Shown: positions 8,875 through 18,255, counted from the first letter of the stretch. The stretch is 64,000 bases of DNA from Hydrogenophaga sp. (GCA_016790705.1 JAEUOT010000030.1:1-64000), one strand, 5' to 3'. A program made the numbers and translations. Notes: generated by a model from the letters alone, not told the origin.

Positions 8875-10641
8875 TCAGTGTTCCGTGCCCAGGTACGCGG
8901 CGCGCACCATGGGGTCTTGCTGCACATGCTCGGGCGTGCCCTGGGTGAGCAGGGTGCCGAACTCCATCACCACCAGGTGGTCACAGATCTGCATCACCAG
9001 ATCCATGTCGTGTTCCACCAGCAGGATGCTCATCCCCTCGGACTTGAGCTGGCGCAGCACATCGGCCAGGCCCTGCTTTTCTTTGTGGCGCAGGCCGGCG
9101 GCGGGCTCGTCGAGCAGCAACAGGGCCGGGTCGGCGCACAGGGCGCGCGCGATCTCCATCAGGCGCTGCGGACCCATGGCGAGGTTGCCCGCCTGCTCGT
9201 GCAGGTACTCGCCCATGCCGATGCGTTCGAGCTGGCGCTGGGCTTCCTTGAACAGGCGCTGCTCCTCGGCGCGGTTGCTGCGCAGCATGGCCGAGAGCAC
9301 GCCCTTGCTGCCGCGGGTGTGGGCACCCAGCGCGACGTTCTCCAGCACCGTCATGTCGGGAATCATCTTGACGTGCTGGAAGGTGCGCGCCATGCCTTTG
9401 CGCGAGATCTCGCGCGAGGACAGGCCGCTGATGGTTTCGCCGCGGAACTTCACCGAGCCGCTGGTCAGCGACAGCACGCCGGTCACCAGGTTGAAGGTGG
9501 TGGACTTGCCGGCGCCGTTGGGGCCGATCAGGCCGACGATCTGGCCCGCCTTGATCTGGAAGCTGATGTCGTTCACTGCGGTCAGGCCGCCGAACTGCTT
9601 GCGGATCTTGTCCACGTCCAGCACCAGGTCGCCGCTGGCCGGCTTGTCGCGCGCCGGCAGGGCGGGCGCATCGTTCCAGTCCTGCTTGCGCCGGGGGGCC
9701 GGCATCTTCTTGCCGACCACCGACCACAGGCCATCGGGCAGGTACTTGAGCACCAGCACCATCAGCACGCCGAAAACGATCACCTCGTAGCTGCCGCTGG
9801 TGCCGATCAGCTTGGGCAGCAGCACCTGCAACTGGTCGTCCATGATCTTGATGAGACCGGCGCCGACGATGGCGCCCCAGACCTGGCCGACCCCGCCGAT
9901 CACCGTCATGAACAGGTACTCGATGCCCATCTTCAGGCCGAAGGCCGAGGGATTGACGGTGCGCTGGAAGTGCGCCAGCAGCCAGCCGGCTACCGAGGCC
10001 AGCACGGCGGCCAGCACGAAGATCGTGACCTTGTAGCGGAAGGTGCTGATGCCCATCGCCTCGGCCATCTGCGAGCCGCTCTTGAGCGAACGGATGGCGC
10101 GGCCGGCGCGCGAGTCGAGCAGGTGCAGCATGCCGATGGCCGAGGCGATCAGCAGGCCCCAGGTCAGCACGAAGAAGGCGCGGCCCTGGCCGATGTCGAA
10201 GCTGCCGATGGACAGGCTGTTGAGACCCAGCAGGCCGTCGTACTTGCCCAGCGCGTCCAGGTTGCCCATCAGGTAGTACAGCGACAGGCCCCAGGCGATG
10301 GTCGCCAGCGGCAGGTAGTGGCCCGACATGCGCAGCGTGATCACACCGACCACCAGCGCGCTGATGGCGGTCAGCGCCATGCCGATGAACAGCGTGATCC
10401 AGGGCGAGACGCCCATGTTCAGCGTGAGCCAGGCGGTGGTGTAGGCGCCGATGCCCACGAAGGCCGCCTGGCCGAACGAGGTCAGGCCGCCGACGCCGGT
10501 CAGCAGCACCAGACCCAGGCAGGTCATGGCGTACAGGCCGATGTAGTTGAGTTGCGTGATCCAGAAGTCGGGCAGCGGCAGCACCGCGATCAGCGGCACG
10601 GCAGCGATGAGGGCCAGCAGGCCAATCTTGCGGGTATCCAT
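8875..10641 (-). CDS. Fused ABC permease-ATPase, LivM-LivG type
   Basis: A 588-residue fusion. Residues 1 to about 320 are a multi-span LivM permease (LNYIGLYAMTCLGLVLLTGVGG, then GGVGQVWGAIVGAGLI). After a charged linker of about 40 residues follows a LivG ATPase with GPNGAGKSTTFN and LLLLDEPAAGL. The signature region is LAMGPQRLMEIARAL, unlike canonical LSGGQ but similar to other LivG proteins. The start at 10641 is one base after the livH stop and has a GAGGA site; an ATG at 10656 would overlap livH by 14 bases. Confidence 0.93.
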   Translation of the reverse strand: MDTRKIGLLALIAAVPLIAVLPLPDFWITQLNYIGLYAMTCLGLVLLTGVGGLTSFGQAAFVGIGAYTTAWLTLNMGVSPWITLFIGMALTAISALVVGVITLRMSGHYLPLATIAWGLSLYYLMGNLDALGKYDGLLGLNSLSIGSFDIGQGRAFFVLTWGLLIASAIGMLHLLDSRAGRAIRSLKSGSQMAEAMGISTFRYKVTIFVLAAVLASVAGWLLAHFQRTVNPSAFGLKMGIEYLFMTVIGGVGQVWGAIVGAGLIKIMDDQLQVLLPKLIGTSGSYEVIVFGVLMVLVLKYLPDGLWSVVGKKMPAPRRKQDWNDAPALPARDKPASGDLVLDVDKIRKQFGGLTAVNDISFQIKAGQIVGLIGPNGAGKSTTFNLVTGVLSLTSGSVKFRGETISGLSSREISRKGMARTFQHVKMIPDMTVLENVALGAHTRGSKGVLSAMLRSNRAEEQRLFKEAQRQLERIGMGEYLHEQAGNLAMGPQRLMEIARALCADPALLLLDEPAAGLRHKEKQGLADVLRQLKSEGMSILLVEHDMDLVMQICDHLVVMEFGTLLTQGTPEHVQQDPMVRAAYLGTEH

Positions 10642-10642
10642 C

Positions 10643-11683
10643 TCAGTGATCCTCATCGGAATGGCCGCTGCCCAGCGAACGCGCCAGCAGCACCGGCAGG
10701 ATCAGCGTGAACACGATGACCTCCTTGAACGCGCTGGCCCAGAACGAGCCGAACGACTCCACCAGGCCGACGAACACGGCGCCCAGCAGCGCGCCGGGGT
10801 AGCTCGACAGGCCGGCGACCACGGCCGCCACGAAACCCTTGAGACCGATCAGGAAGCCCGAGTCGTAGAACACGGTGGTGGTCGGGCCGATCAGCAGGCC
10901 CGAGAGCGCGCCGATGAAGGCGGCCATGGTGAAGGTCAGTTGGCCCGAGGCGTGGGTCGAGATGCCCATCAGGCGCGCGCCGGTGCGGTTGACCGCGGTC
11001 GCGCGAAGCGCCTTGCCGCGCAGCGAGCGTTCGAAATACAGGTAGAGCATCACGATCAGCGCCAGCGAACACAGGCCGATCACGATGGTCTGGCCCGACA
11101 GGGCGACCGGGCCCAGTTCAAGCCGGTAGTCCCAGAACGTGGGGTTGCGGAAACCTTCGGCGCCGAAGAACAGCAGGCCGAGACCCGTCATGGCGAAGTG
11201 CACGCCGACCGACACGATCAGCAGCACCAGTGGCGTGGCGCTTTCCAGCGACTGGTAAGCGACGCGGTAGACCAGCGGACCGAAGGCGGTGACGATGGCC
11301 AGGCTCAGCGCGGCCTGCGCCCACATCGGGAACTGCTGCGGTGCGGCCCAGATGCTGACCAGGGCGATCACCACCGGCGGCACCAGCGTCTTGGCGGCCG
11401 AGCGCAGCGCGCGCAGCGGCTGTCCGTGGTGGCGCCAGCGCTCGACCAGCTCCATCAGCGACGCCACGACCGCCAGGATCAGCAGCAGCCAGACCGTGCC
11501 CGGCGTCTTGCCGGTCTGCAGCATGGCCAGGGTGAGCGCGCCGTAGGCGACGAACTCACCCTGGGGAATGAAGATGACCCGGGTGACGGTGAACACCAGC
11601 ACCGTGGCCAGGCCCAGCAGGGCATAGACGGCGCCGTTGGTCAGGCCGTCCAGCGCAAGAATGCTGGCAATTGAGAAGTCCAT
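10643..11683 (-). CDS. livH: ABC transporter permease, LivH type
   Basis: Membrane subunit of the same importer, 346 residues with about eight or nine hydrophobic spans. The N-terminus has the family pattern [22 protein letters not shown], and the C-terminal half has [26 protein letters not shown] with the EAA-like loop. It is longer than E. coli LivH (about 308), with an extra segment around residues 70-110 containing [16 protein letters not shown]. It is separated from the binding-protein gene by a gap holding a structured repeat. Confidence 0.93.
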   Translation of the reverse strand: MDFSIASILALDGLTNGAVYALLGLATVLVFTVTRVIFIPQGEFVAYGALTLAMLQTGKTPGTVWLLLILAVVASLMELVERWRHHGQPLRALRSAAKTLVPPVVIALVSIWAAPQQFPMWAQAALSLAIVTAFGPLVYRVAYQSLESATPLVLLIVSVGVHFAMTGLGLLFFGAEGFRNPTFWDYRLELGPVALSGQTIVIGLCSLALIVMLYLYFERSLRGKALRATAVNRTGARLMGISTHASGQLTFTMAAFIGALSGLLIGPTTTVFYDSGFLIGLKGFVAAVVAGLSSYPGALLGAVFVGLVESFGSFWASAFKEVIVFTLILPVLLARSLGSGHSDEDH

Positions 11684-11724
11684 AAAAACCTTCTGCGAAA
11701 GAAGAAGCGCTCACAAAGCCAGGG

Positions 11725-11818
11725 ACACCGAGGAACCGGCTTCGCCGGACCTCAGGTGTCGCCCCCCTCCCGCCGCAGGCGAGAGAGGGGGGAGGCGCCG
11801 AAGGCGACGCAGGGGGTG
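11725..11818. repeat. Structured intergenic repeat, family B, copy 1
   Basis: Lies between the binding-protein gene and livH. Copy 2 at 17355-17431 shares the order: CCGAGGA, a CCGG-cttcg-CCGG hairpin, CCTCAGG, TCGCCCCC, then a second hairpin and GCGCAGGGGG-like end. The flanking arms differ between copies but stay complementary: GACACC/GGTGTC here, GATGCC/GGCATC in copy 2. Confidence 0.7.
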
Positions 11819-11825
11819 CTTTCGA

Positions 11826-12959
11826 TCAGTCGGCTTTGAACTTGCCGTCGACCACTTTCAGCATCACGCCGGTTTCCAGCGTGTAGCCCCAGTGGTCGGC
11901 AGCGGTCCAGTTCATCACGCCGTGCGAGAACACGGTGCGGCCCATGGTTTCCATCGCGTCACGCAGGGCGGCGCGGAACTCGGGCGTGCCGGGCTTGGCC
12001 TTCTTCAGGGCCACCGGAACGATCTTCTCCAGCACGATCTGGGCGTCGTAGGCGTGGCCGGCGAACTGGTTGCGCGAGTTCGGGCCGTAGGCCTTCTCGT
12101 ACTTCTGCACGAAGTCGATGGCGACCGGCTTGGACGGGTGCTTGTCGGGCAGTTGTTCGGCGATCACGGCCGGGCCCGAGACCACCAGGGTGCCTTCGAC
12201 GGCCTTGCCGCCGACGCGCATCAGGTCCTGCGTGGCCGCGGCGTGGGTCTGGTAGATCTTGCCCTTGAAGCCGCGGTCGACGATGGCCATCTGCGGCATG
12301 GCGGCACCGGAACCGGACGCCACGATCAGCACGGCGTCGGGGTTGGCGGCGGTGATCTTCAGGGCCTGCGGCGTCACGCTGGTGTCGGTGCGGGCGAAGC
12401 GCTCGGTGGCGACGATCTTGATGCCGGCCTTGTCGAGCTGGGGCGTGATTTCCTTGAGCCACTGTTCGCCGTAGGCGTCGGTGTAGCCCAGGAAGCCGAT
12501 GGTCTTGATGCCCTTTTCCTTCATGTCCTCGACCACGGCGTGGCCCATGACGGTGTTGGACTGGGGCAGGCGGAACAGCCACTTGTCCTTGCCGGCGGGC
12601 ACGCCCACGGGCGAACCGGCCAGTTGCACCGTGCCGGCTTCGGCGGCGATGTCGGTCATGGCGGCCGCAACGGCGGTGATGCACGAGCCGATGATCATGT
12701 CCACCTTGTCTTCTGTCACGAAGCGGCGCGCGTTGGCGGCACCCTTGCCCGGGTCGGTCGCATCGTCCAGCACGATCAGGTTGACCTTCTCACCGGCGAT
12801 CGTCTTGGGGAACAGCTTGAGCTGGTTCTGCATCGGGATGCCCAGGCCGGAGCCGGGGCCGGTCAGCGCAAGGCTGACGCCGATGTTGATGTCGGCTTGG
12901 GCGGCGCCGGCGGCGAGCAGGGTCACGGCGGCGGCAACCAGGGTCTTGATGGCTTTCAT
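11826..12959 (-). CDS. Periplasmic binding protein of the HAAT-type ABC importer
   Basis: Ligand-binding subunit, 377 residues. A signal peptide of about 22 residues (MKAIKTLVAAAVTLLAAGAA) precedes the mature start DINIGVSLALTGPGSGLG, typical of LivK/Peripla_BP_6 proteins. GKGAANARRFVTEDKVDMIIG and VLIVASGSGAAMPQMAI fit the two-lobed fold. The gene lies first among the transporter genes and directly after the thioesterase gene, inside the hydroxycinnamate run. Together with the ATPases and permeases it would capture a phenolic acid in the periplasm. The ligand is inferred from neighbours only. Confidence 0.93.
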   Translation of the reverse strand: MKAIKTLVAAAVTLLAAGAAQADINIGVSLALTGPGSGLGIPMQNQLKLFPKTIAGEKVNLIVLDDATDPGKGAANARRFVTEDKVDMIIGSCITAVAAAMTDIAAEAGTVQLAGSPVGVPAGKDKWLFRLPQSNTVMGHAVVEDMKEKGIKTIGFLGYTDAYGEQWLKEITPQLDKAGIKIVATERFARTDTSVTPQALKITAANPDAVLIVASGSGAAMPQMAIVDRGFKGKIYQTHAAATQDLMRVGGKAVEGTLVVSGPAVIAEQLPDKHPSKPVAIDFVQKYEKAYGPNSRNQFAGHAYDAQIVLEKIVPVALKKAKPGTPEFRAALRDAMETMGRTVFSHGVMNWTAADHWGYTLETGVMLKVVDGKFKAD

Positions 12960-13014
12960 GCGATGTCTCCTTGATGGATGGAACGGGAACAGGGAACGGA
13001 AAACGGGGATGGCT

Positions 13015-13434
13015 TCAGGAACACTTGGCCACGATGTCGGCCGGGATCGGGATCGCCTTGATGCGGTCGGGGTTCTGCGGGTCGCGCATGCAGAAGGCAC
13101 GCGTCTCTTCGCCCTCGCACAGCACGGTGTCGCCGCGCATGACCACGTGCTTGTGGATCAGCACCTTCTCGCGCCATTCGGTCACGCTGGTGTGGATCTG
13201 CAGGCGCTCGCCATAGGTGGCCGGCTTCATGAACTTGGTGTGGATCTCCAGCAGCGGCGTGCCGATGATCCCGGTCGTCTTGACCAGCTCGCGCCAGGGC
13301 GGCACGCCGCACTGCACGAAGAAGTTCAGCGAGGAGGCGTCCATCCATTTGCTGAAGTTGGGGAAGAAGACGATGCCGGCGGGATCGCAGTCGCCGAACA
13401 TCACCTCGACTTCATAGACAACGGTCTTGCTCAT
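13015..13434 (-). CDS. 4-hydroxybenzoyl-CoA-type thioesterase
   Basis: Hot-dog thioesterase of 139 residues. GDCDPAGIVFFPNFSKWMD carries the catalytic Asp of the Pseudomonas CBS3 4-hydroxybenzoyl-CoA thioesterase group. CGVPPWRE, IIGTPLLE, EWREK, and the ending IPADIVAKCS also agree with my memory of that enzyme. It would release 4-hydroxybenzoate or vanillate from the aroyl-CoA made by the thiolase. Its place directly after the SDR and thiolase genes supports a CoA-dependent beta-oxidative route rather than a retro-aldol route through vanillin. The ATG at 13434 was chosen; an upstream start would overlap the SDR gene. Confidence 0.92.
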   Translation of the reverse strand: MSKTVVYEVEVMFGDCDPAGIVFFPNFSKWMDASSLNFFVQCGVPPWRELVKTTGIIGTPLLEIHTKFMKPATYGERLQIHTSVTEWREKVLIHKHVVMRGDTVLCEGEETRAFCMRDPQNPDRIKAIPIPADIVAKCS

Positions 13435-13444
13435 GATCGGTCCC

Positions 13445-14209
13445 TCAGCGCGGGGCCATCCGCAAGGCGCCATCGAGCCGGATGGTCTCGCCGTTGAGGT
13501 GGGTGTTGGTCACGATGTGGGTGGCCAGTTGCGCGAACTCCTCTGGCTTTCCAAGGCGCGACGGGAACGGGATGCTGGCGGCCAGCGACTGCTGCACCGG
13601 TTCGGGCAGGGTGCGCATCAGCGGCGTCATGAACAGTCCCGGGGCGATGGTGCAGACACGGATGCCGTGCTGCGCCAGGTCGCGCGCCATCGGCAGCGTC
13701 ATGCCGACCACGCCGGCCTTGGAGGCGCTGTAGGCCTGCTGGCCGACCTGGCCGTCGTAGGCGGCGACGCTGGCGGTGAACACCATCACGCCGCGCTCGC
13801 CGTCTTCCATCGGCTCCAGCTTGGCACACGCCGCCGCGAACAGGCGGGCCGCGTTGTAGGTGCCGATCAGGTTGATGTTGATCACGCGGGCGAAGTCGTC
13901 CAGCGGTGCGGCGTTGCCGTCCTTGCCGACGACGCGCTTGGCCGTGCCGATGCCGGCGATCTGCATCAGGATGCGCGCCGGGCCGTGGGCGGCTGCGGCC
14001 TGCTCGATCGCCGCCTGCATGCTGTCGGGGTCGGAGACGTTGCACTGCACCGCCACACCGCCGATGTCGGCGGCGACGCGCTGCGCGTTCTCCAGGTTGA
14101 GGTCGAGCACCGCGACCTTGGCGCCCCGGCGGGCCAGTTCGCGCGCCGTGGCCTCGCCGAGGCCGGAGCCACCGCCGGTGACGAGCGCGGCGTGTCCTTG
14201 GATGTTCAT
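13445..14209 (-). CDS. SDR dehydrogenase, probable 3-hydroxyacyl-CoA dehydrogenase
   Basis: Short-chain dehydrogenase of 254 residues. The cofactor motif TGGGSGLG is near residue 11, Asp after VAVLD suggests NAD preference, and the catalytic pattern is SVAAYDG...YSASK. The sequence style (NIQGHAALVTGGGSGLGEA) is that of the 17-beta-HSD10/3-hydroxyacyl-CoA dehydrogenase subgroup. In this cluster it would oxidise 3-hydroxy-3-(hydroxyphenyl)propionyl-CoA to the 3-oxo compound before thiolysis. Only one base separates it from the thiolase stop codon, so the two are translationally linked. Confidence 0.9.
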   Translation of the reverse strand: MNIQGHAALVTGGGSGLGEATARELARRGAKVAVLDLNLENAQRVAADIGGVAVQCNVSDPDSMQAAIEQAAAAHGPARILMQIAGIGTAKRVVGKDGNAAPLDDFARVININLIGTYNAARLFAAACAKLEPMEDGERGVMVFTASVAAYDGQVGQQAYSASKAGVVGMTLPMARDLAQHGIRVCTIAPGLFMTPLMRTLPEPVQQSLAASIPFPSRLGKPEEFAQLATHIVTNTHLNGETIRLDGALRMAPR

Positions 14210-14210
14210 G

Positions 14211-15461
14211 TCAGTGTCCTTCCGGGTTTTCAATGAGGAGGGCGATGCCCTGTCCACCGCCGACGCAGGCGCTGGAAATGCCGTACTTCTTGCCGCTGCG
14301 CTGCAGCTCGCGCGCCAGCGTCAGCGTCAGGCGCACGCCGGTCGCGGCCAGCGGGTGGCCCAGCGCGATGGCGCCGCCGTTGACGTTGAGCCTGGCGATG
14401 TCCATGCCCAGCTCCTTCGCGACGGCCAGGGTCTGCGCGCCCTGGGCTTCGTTGACTTCGAAGCGTGCGATGTCATCGAGCTTGAGGCCGGTGCGCTCCA
14501 GCAGCAGGCGGATCGCCGGCGCCGGACCGATGCCCATGATCTCGGGCGGCACGCCGACGGCCGCCGCAGCGACCACGCGCGCCAGCGGCTTCTTGCCCTG
14601 GGCCTTGGCGTAGGCGCCGGAGCTGACCACACAGGCCGCGGCCGCATCGACCAGGGCCGAGCTGTTGCCGCCGGTCTGCACGCCGTTCTCGAACACCGGC
14701 TTGAGCTTGGCGAGCACCTCGACCGGCGATACGCGCGGGTGGGTGTCGGTCGCGACCTCGGTCACCTTGCCTTGCAGGCGGATGCCGCGGGCCTTGTAGC
14801 CCTCGATCTCGAATTTCTCGCTGACCACCGGCACGATCTCGCCGGCCAGGAAACCGCTCTCCTGTGCGGCCACGGCCTTGGCGAAGGACGACGAGGCGAA
14901 CACGTCGACCTCTTCGCGCGTGATGCCGTATTTCTTTGCCAGGTTCTCGGCGGTCTGGATCATGTTGATGCCGGCCGCCGGGTCCTTGAGCGCCTCCCAC
15001 ATGTAGTCCTTGAAGCCGACCGGCGACCCGAGCTTGAAGCCGGTGCGGTGGTCGAAGGCGGCGATGGGGTTGCGCGTCATGCTCTCGGTGCCGACCACCA
15101 GCGCGACGTCGGCAGCGCCGCCCTGGATGTGTTCACCGGCTTGGCGGAACAGCTCGAAGCCGGTGCCGCAGATGCGCTGCGCCATGATGGCGGGCACCTC
15201 GACTGGCACGCCCGCGTACAGGCCGATGTGGCGCGGCAGGAAGAACTGGTCGAAGTCGCCGGGCGCCATGTTGCCGGTGACCACCGAGCCGATCTCGCTG
15301 GGCGAGATGCCGGCACGGGCCAGCGCGGCGCGGGCGGCCTTGATGCCGAGATCGGTCGGCGAGATGTGGCCCAGCGAACCGCAGTAATCCACCATCGGCG
15401 TGCGCACGCCGTCGACGATCACCACATCGGCGAACGCATTGAAAAAGCCCTTGCTGGCCAT
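14211..15461 (-). CDS. Thiolase (acetyl-CoA acyltransferase family)
   Basis: A 416-residue thiolase. The nucleophile is Cys98 in QRICGTGFELF. The C-terminal catalytic pair is present as NGGAIALGHPLAATG (His) and SSACVGGGQGIALL (second Cys). It would cleave the 3-oxo-3-arylpropionyl-CoA to aroyl-CoA plus acetyl-CoA. The neighbours upstream (feruloyl-CoA synthetase) and downstream (SDR, thioesterase) supply the other steps. The G-T-G-F around the nucleophile differs from the usual CGSGLQA of biosynthetic thiolases, which may reflect an aromatic substrate. Confidence 0.92.
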   Translation of the reverse strand: MASKGFFNAFADVVIVDGVRTPMVDYCGSLGHISPTDLGIKAARAALARAGISPSEIGSVVTGNMAPGDFDQFFLPRHIGLYAGVPVEVPAIMAQRICGTGFELFRQAGEHIQGGAADVALVVGTESMTRNPIAAFDHRTGFKLGSPVGFKDYMWEALKDPAAGINMIQTAENLAKKYGITREEVDVFASSSFAKAVAAQESGFLAGEIVPVVSEKFEIEGYKARGIRLQGKVTEVATDTHPRVSPVEVLAKLKPVFENGVQTGGNSSALVDAAAACVVSSGAYAKAQGKKPLARVVAAAAVGVPPEIMGIGPAPAIRLLLERTGLKLDDIARFEVNEAQGAQTLAVAKELGMDIARLNVNGGAIALGHPLAATGVRLTLTLARELQRSGKKYGISSACVGGGQGIALLIENPEGH

Positions 15462-15471
15462 GAATGTCTCC

Positions 15472-17328
15472 TCAGACCGTCGGTTTGACGATGAAACGCA
15501 GGCCGTCGCTGTGCAGCTTGGCCACGGTGTCGGCGCGGTGCGAGAGCACGGAGCGCTGGTTGATCGAACCCTTGTCGGTGATCTCGCCGCGGTCGATGGT
15601 CGGCGGATCGGCCAGCAGGCACAGGCGCGCGATGCGGTTGGCCGAGCCGGTGGCACTGCGCGCCAGGTCGTCCACGATCTTCTGGAACTGGGCCAGCACC
15701 CCAGGGTGGTCGAGCACATCGTGCAGCGAGGCATCGGCGGGAAGGTCGGTCAGTTGGCGCACGGCCGGCGTCGGGAACACCATCGCGCCGACTTCCTTCA
15801 TGTTCAGGCCGGTGAGCACCACGTCCTGGATGTAGGGCGCGCCGGCGGCGATGATCTTGCCGCGCAGCGGGCCGACGCTGACGAAGGTACCGGTGGCGAG
15901 CTTGAAGTCTTCGGCGATGCGGCCGTCGAACTTCAGACCCTGGTGCACGTCGGTCTCGTCGATCCACTTGACCGCGTCGCCGGTCTTGAAGAAGCCTTCC
16001 TCGTCATAGGCCTCGGCGGTTTCCGAGGGCATGCGCCAGTAGCCGGGGGTGATGTTCGGGCCGCGGTAACGGACCTCGGTCTTGCCGTCGATGTCGACCA
16101 GCTTGAGCTCCAGCCCCGGGGTGGGCAGGCCCAGGTCACCGGCCCTGACGTTCGGGTTGGTCACAAAGATGCCGAACGGGCCGGACTCGGTCATGCCCAG
16201 GCCGGTGGTCATCACGATGCGTTCGCCGATCTCGCGCTCGGCGCTCTCGAACAGGCTGTCCCAGACCGGCTGAGCCAGGGCGGCGCCCGCGTAGAAGAAC
16301 ATGTTGACCTTGGCCAGCAGGGTCTTGCGCAACTGGTCGTCGGTCTTCATCGCGTTGGCAATCGCCTCGAAGCCTGTGGGCACGTTGAAGTACACGGTCG
16401 GCGAGATCTCGCGCAGGTTGCGCAGCGTCTCGTGCATCAGGGCCGGCGTGGGCTTGCCGTCGTCGATGTAGAGCGTGCCGCCGTGGTAGATCACCATCCC
16501 GAAGTTGTGGTTGCCGCCGAAGGTGTGGTTCCAGGGCAGCCAGTCGCACAGCACCAGCTCCTTCTCGGCCAGCACCGGCATCGACGCGGTCATCTGCGCC
16601 TGGTTGGCGCACCACTGGCGCTGCGTGTTGATCACGGCCTTGGGCATCTTGGTCGAGCCCGAGGTGAACAGGAACTTGGCGATCGTGTCGGGACCGGTGG
16701 CGGCCATCGCGGCATCGACCGCCGGCGTGGGTTCGGTCGCCATCAGCGCCGCAAACGAGGTGGTGTCGCGGCCGGGCACGGTGCCGTGGGCGCAGACGAG
16801 TTCGACGTCGTCGGCGACGGTGGCGAGCATGGCGCGGCTGTAGCGCAGCGCGTCGCTGGCGAACACCATGCCGGGCGTCAGCGTCTTGATGACGTGCTTG
16901 AGCTTGTCGAAGTCCTGGCTGATCAGCGAGTAGGCCGGCGACGTCGGGCAGTAGGCCACGCCCGCATACAGGCAGCCCAGCGCCAGCAGCGCGTGTTCGA
17001 GGTCGTTCTCGCTCAGGATCAGCACCGGGCGCTCGGCCGACAGCCCGCGGTTGAGCAGGCCCTGGCCGATGCGGCGCGCGGCGTCCAGCGCCTGCGCGAA
17101 GCTGATGTGCTTCCAGTCGCCGCTGCTGCCGTCGGCGTTTTTGACGCGGCGCGCGAACAGGGTCTGGTTCGGGCGCTCCTTGGCCCAGTGCACCAGGCGG
17201 TCGGTCAGTCGCTCGGGGAAGGGACCGAGTTCCTGGTCGGCGCGCAGGTAGTGCACGCCGGTGTCGCCATCACGCAGCGTGGCGCGGGTGACACCGAACT
17301 TCAAGGGGCGGTATTTCGCGTTGCTCAT
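15472..17328 (-). CDS. fcs: Feruloyl-CoA synthetase
   Basis: Adenylate-forming CoA ligase of 618 residues that activates ferulate, p-coumarate or caffeate with ATP and CoA. The AMP-binding P-loop is LFTSGSTKMPKAVINTQRQW. Its Asn-Thr-Gln continuation, the WLPWNHTFGGNHNFG segment and the C-terminal KFDGRIAEDFKLATGTFVSVG are characteristic of the bacterial Fcs group rather than general fatty acyl ligases. It lies between the enoyl-CoA hydratase and thiolase genes on the same strand, matching pathway order. A structured repeat fills the gap upstream of its ATG. Confidence 0.92.
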   Translation of the reverse strand: MSNAKYRPLKFGVTRATLRDGDTGVHYLRADQELGPFPERLTDRLVHWAKERPNQTLFARRVKNADGSSGDWKHISFAQALDAARRIGQGLLNRGLSAERPVLILSENDLEHALLALGCLYAGVAYCPTSPAYSLISQDFDKLKHVIKTLTPGMVFASDALRYSRAMLATVADDVELVCAHGTVPGRDTTSFAALMATEPTPAVDAAMAATGPDTIAKFLFTSGSTKMPKAVINTQRQWCANQAQMTASMPVLAEKELVLCDWLPWNHTFGGNHNFGMVIYHGGTLYIDDGKPTPALMHETLRNLREISPTVYFNVPTGFEAIANAMKTDDQLRKTLLAKVNMFFYAGAALAQPVWDSLFESAEREIGERIVMTTGLGMTESGPFGIFVTNPNVRAGDLGLPTPGLELKLVDIDGKTEVRYRGPNITPGYWRMPSETAEAYDEEGFFKTGDAVKWIDETDVHQGLKFDGRIAEDFKLATGTFVSVGPLRGKIIAAGAPYIQDVVLTGLNMKEVGAMVFPTPAVRQLTDLPADASLHDVLDHPGVLAQFQKIVDDLARSATGSANRIARLCLLADPPTIDRGEITDKGSINQRSVLSHRADTVAKLHSDGLRFIVKPTV

Positions 17329-17354
17329 GTTGTCTCCATTCGTGTCTTTGTCCG

Positions 17355-17431
17355 GGGATGCCGAGGACCCGGCTTCGCCGGGCCTCAGGCATCGCCCCCT
17401 GGGGAATGACGCCGCAGGCGGCGCAGGGGGG
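17355..17431. repeat. Structured intergenic repeat, family B, copy 2
   Basis: Sits between the enoyl-CoA hydratase and fcs genes. Same order of elements as the copy at 11725-11818, in the same orientation: GATGCC arm, GAGGA, CCCGG-cttcg-CCGGG hairpin, CCTCAGG, GCATC arm, CGCCCCC, then a GCCGC-AGG-CGGC hairpin and CAGGGGGGT. The arm bases differ from copy 1 in a compensating way. Confidence 0.7.
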
Positions 17432-18223
17432 TCAGTTCTTCTTGACTTTCGCCGCCTTGCCTTCGAGGAAGGCACGCACCCTTGCTTTCGCTTCCGGCGC
17501 CGATTGCGCGATCGACGCCATCAGGGCTTCGGTGAACAGGCCGTGGTCGGCGGGCTGTTCGGCGATGCGGGGCAGGGCGTGCATCAGCGCGAAGTTGGTC
17601 ATGCGCGCGTTGGTGGCGATGCGCGTGGCCAGTTCGATGGCCTTCTCGCGCGCGGTGCCGCCGGGCACCAGGTATTGCGCCAGGCCGACGCGCTCGCCGT
17701 CGGCGGCGTTGTAGACGCGGCCGGTGAGCATCATGTCGGTCATGCGCGCGGCGCCGATCAGCTTGGGCACACGCACCGCGCCACCGCCGCCGACGAAGAT
17801 GCCGCGCGTGCCTTCGGGCAGTGCGTAGAAAGTGGTCTCGTCGGCCACGCGGATGTGGCAGGCGCTGGCCAGCTCCAGGCCGCCGCCGACCACCGCGCCG
17901 TGCAGCGCTGCGATCACGGGCACGTTGCCCTTCTCGACGCAGTCCAGCGCGGCGTGCCACATGCGCGAATGGAACACGCCTTCGGCCGCGTCGCGCTCGC
18001 TCAGTTCGGACAGGTCCAGGCCGGCACAGAAGTGCTCGCCTTCGCCGTCGATCACGGCGGCTTTCACGCTGGCCGGCAGGTTCTGGAACGCATCACGGAT
18101 CGCCAGGATCAGACCGTCGTTGAGCGCATTGCGCTTGGCCGGACGGGTCAGGGTGATCAGGGCGATTTCCTGTTGCTCGCCATGCAGGTGCACACTCAGG
18201 TCGGGATGTTTGAAGCTCTTCAT
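17432..18223 (-). CDS. Enoyl-CoA hydratase, first gene of the hydroxycinnamate operon
   Basis: Crotonase-fold enzyme of 263 residues. The oxyanion-hole segment HFCAGLDLSEL and both catalytic Glu positions (GGGLELASACH and LPEGTRG) are present, so it should hydrate an enoyl-CoA. It lacks the GMDLKEYFRE-type segment of feruloyl-CoA hydratase-lyases, which argues against direct vanillin formation. With the SDR, thiolase and thioesterase it completes a beta-oxidative shortening of hydroxycinnamoyl-CoA. Its ATG is 33 bases from a palindrome overlapping the promoter, and it leads the 13-gene minus-strand run. Confidence 0.9.
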   Translation of the reverse strand: MKSFKHPDLSVHLHGEQQEIALITLTRPAKRNALNDGLILAIRDAFQNLPASVKAAVIDGEGEHFCAGLDLSELSERDAAEGVFHSRMWHAALDCVEKGNVPVIAALHGAVVGGGLELASACHIRVADETTFYALPEGTRGIFVGGGGAVRVPKLIGAARMTDMMLTGRVYNAADGERVGLAQYLVPGGTAREKAIELATRIATNARMTNFALMHALPRIAEQPADHGLFTEALMASIAQSAPEAKARVRAFLEGKAAKVKKN

Positions 18224-18255
18224 GGTCGGGTTTTCACGCTTGTGGGATGGGGCAA

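Noticed and set aside
17432-18223. Feruloyl-CoA hydratase-lyase producing vanillin
   Set aside because: The active-site segments are those of ordinary enoyl-CoA hydratases, and a thiolase, SDR and thioesterase are encoded with it while no vanillin dehydrogenase is.
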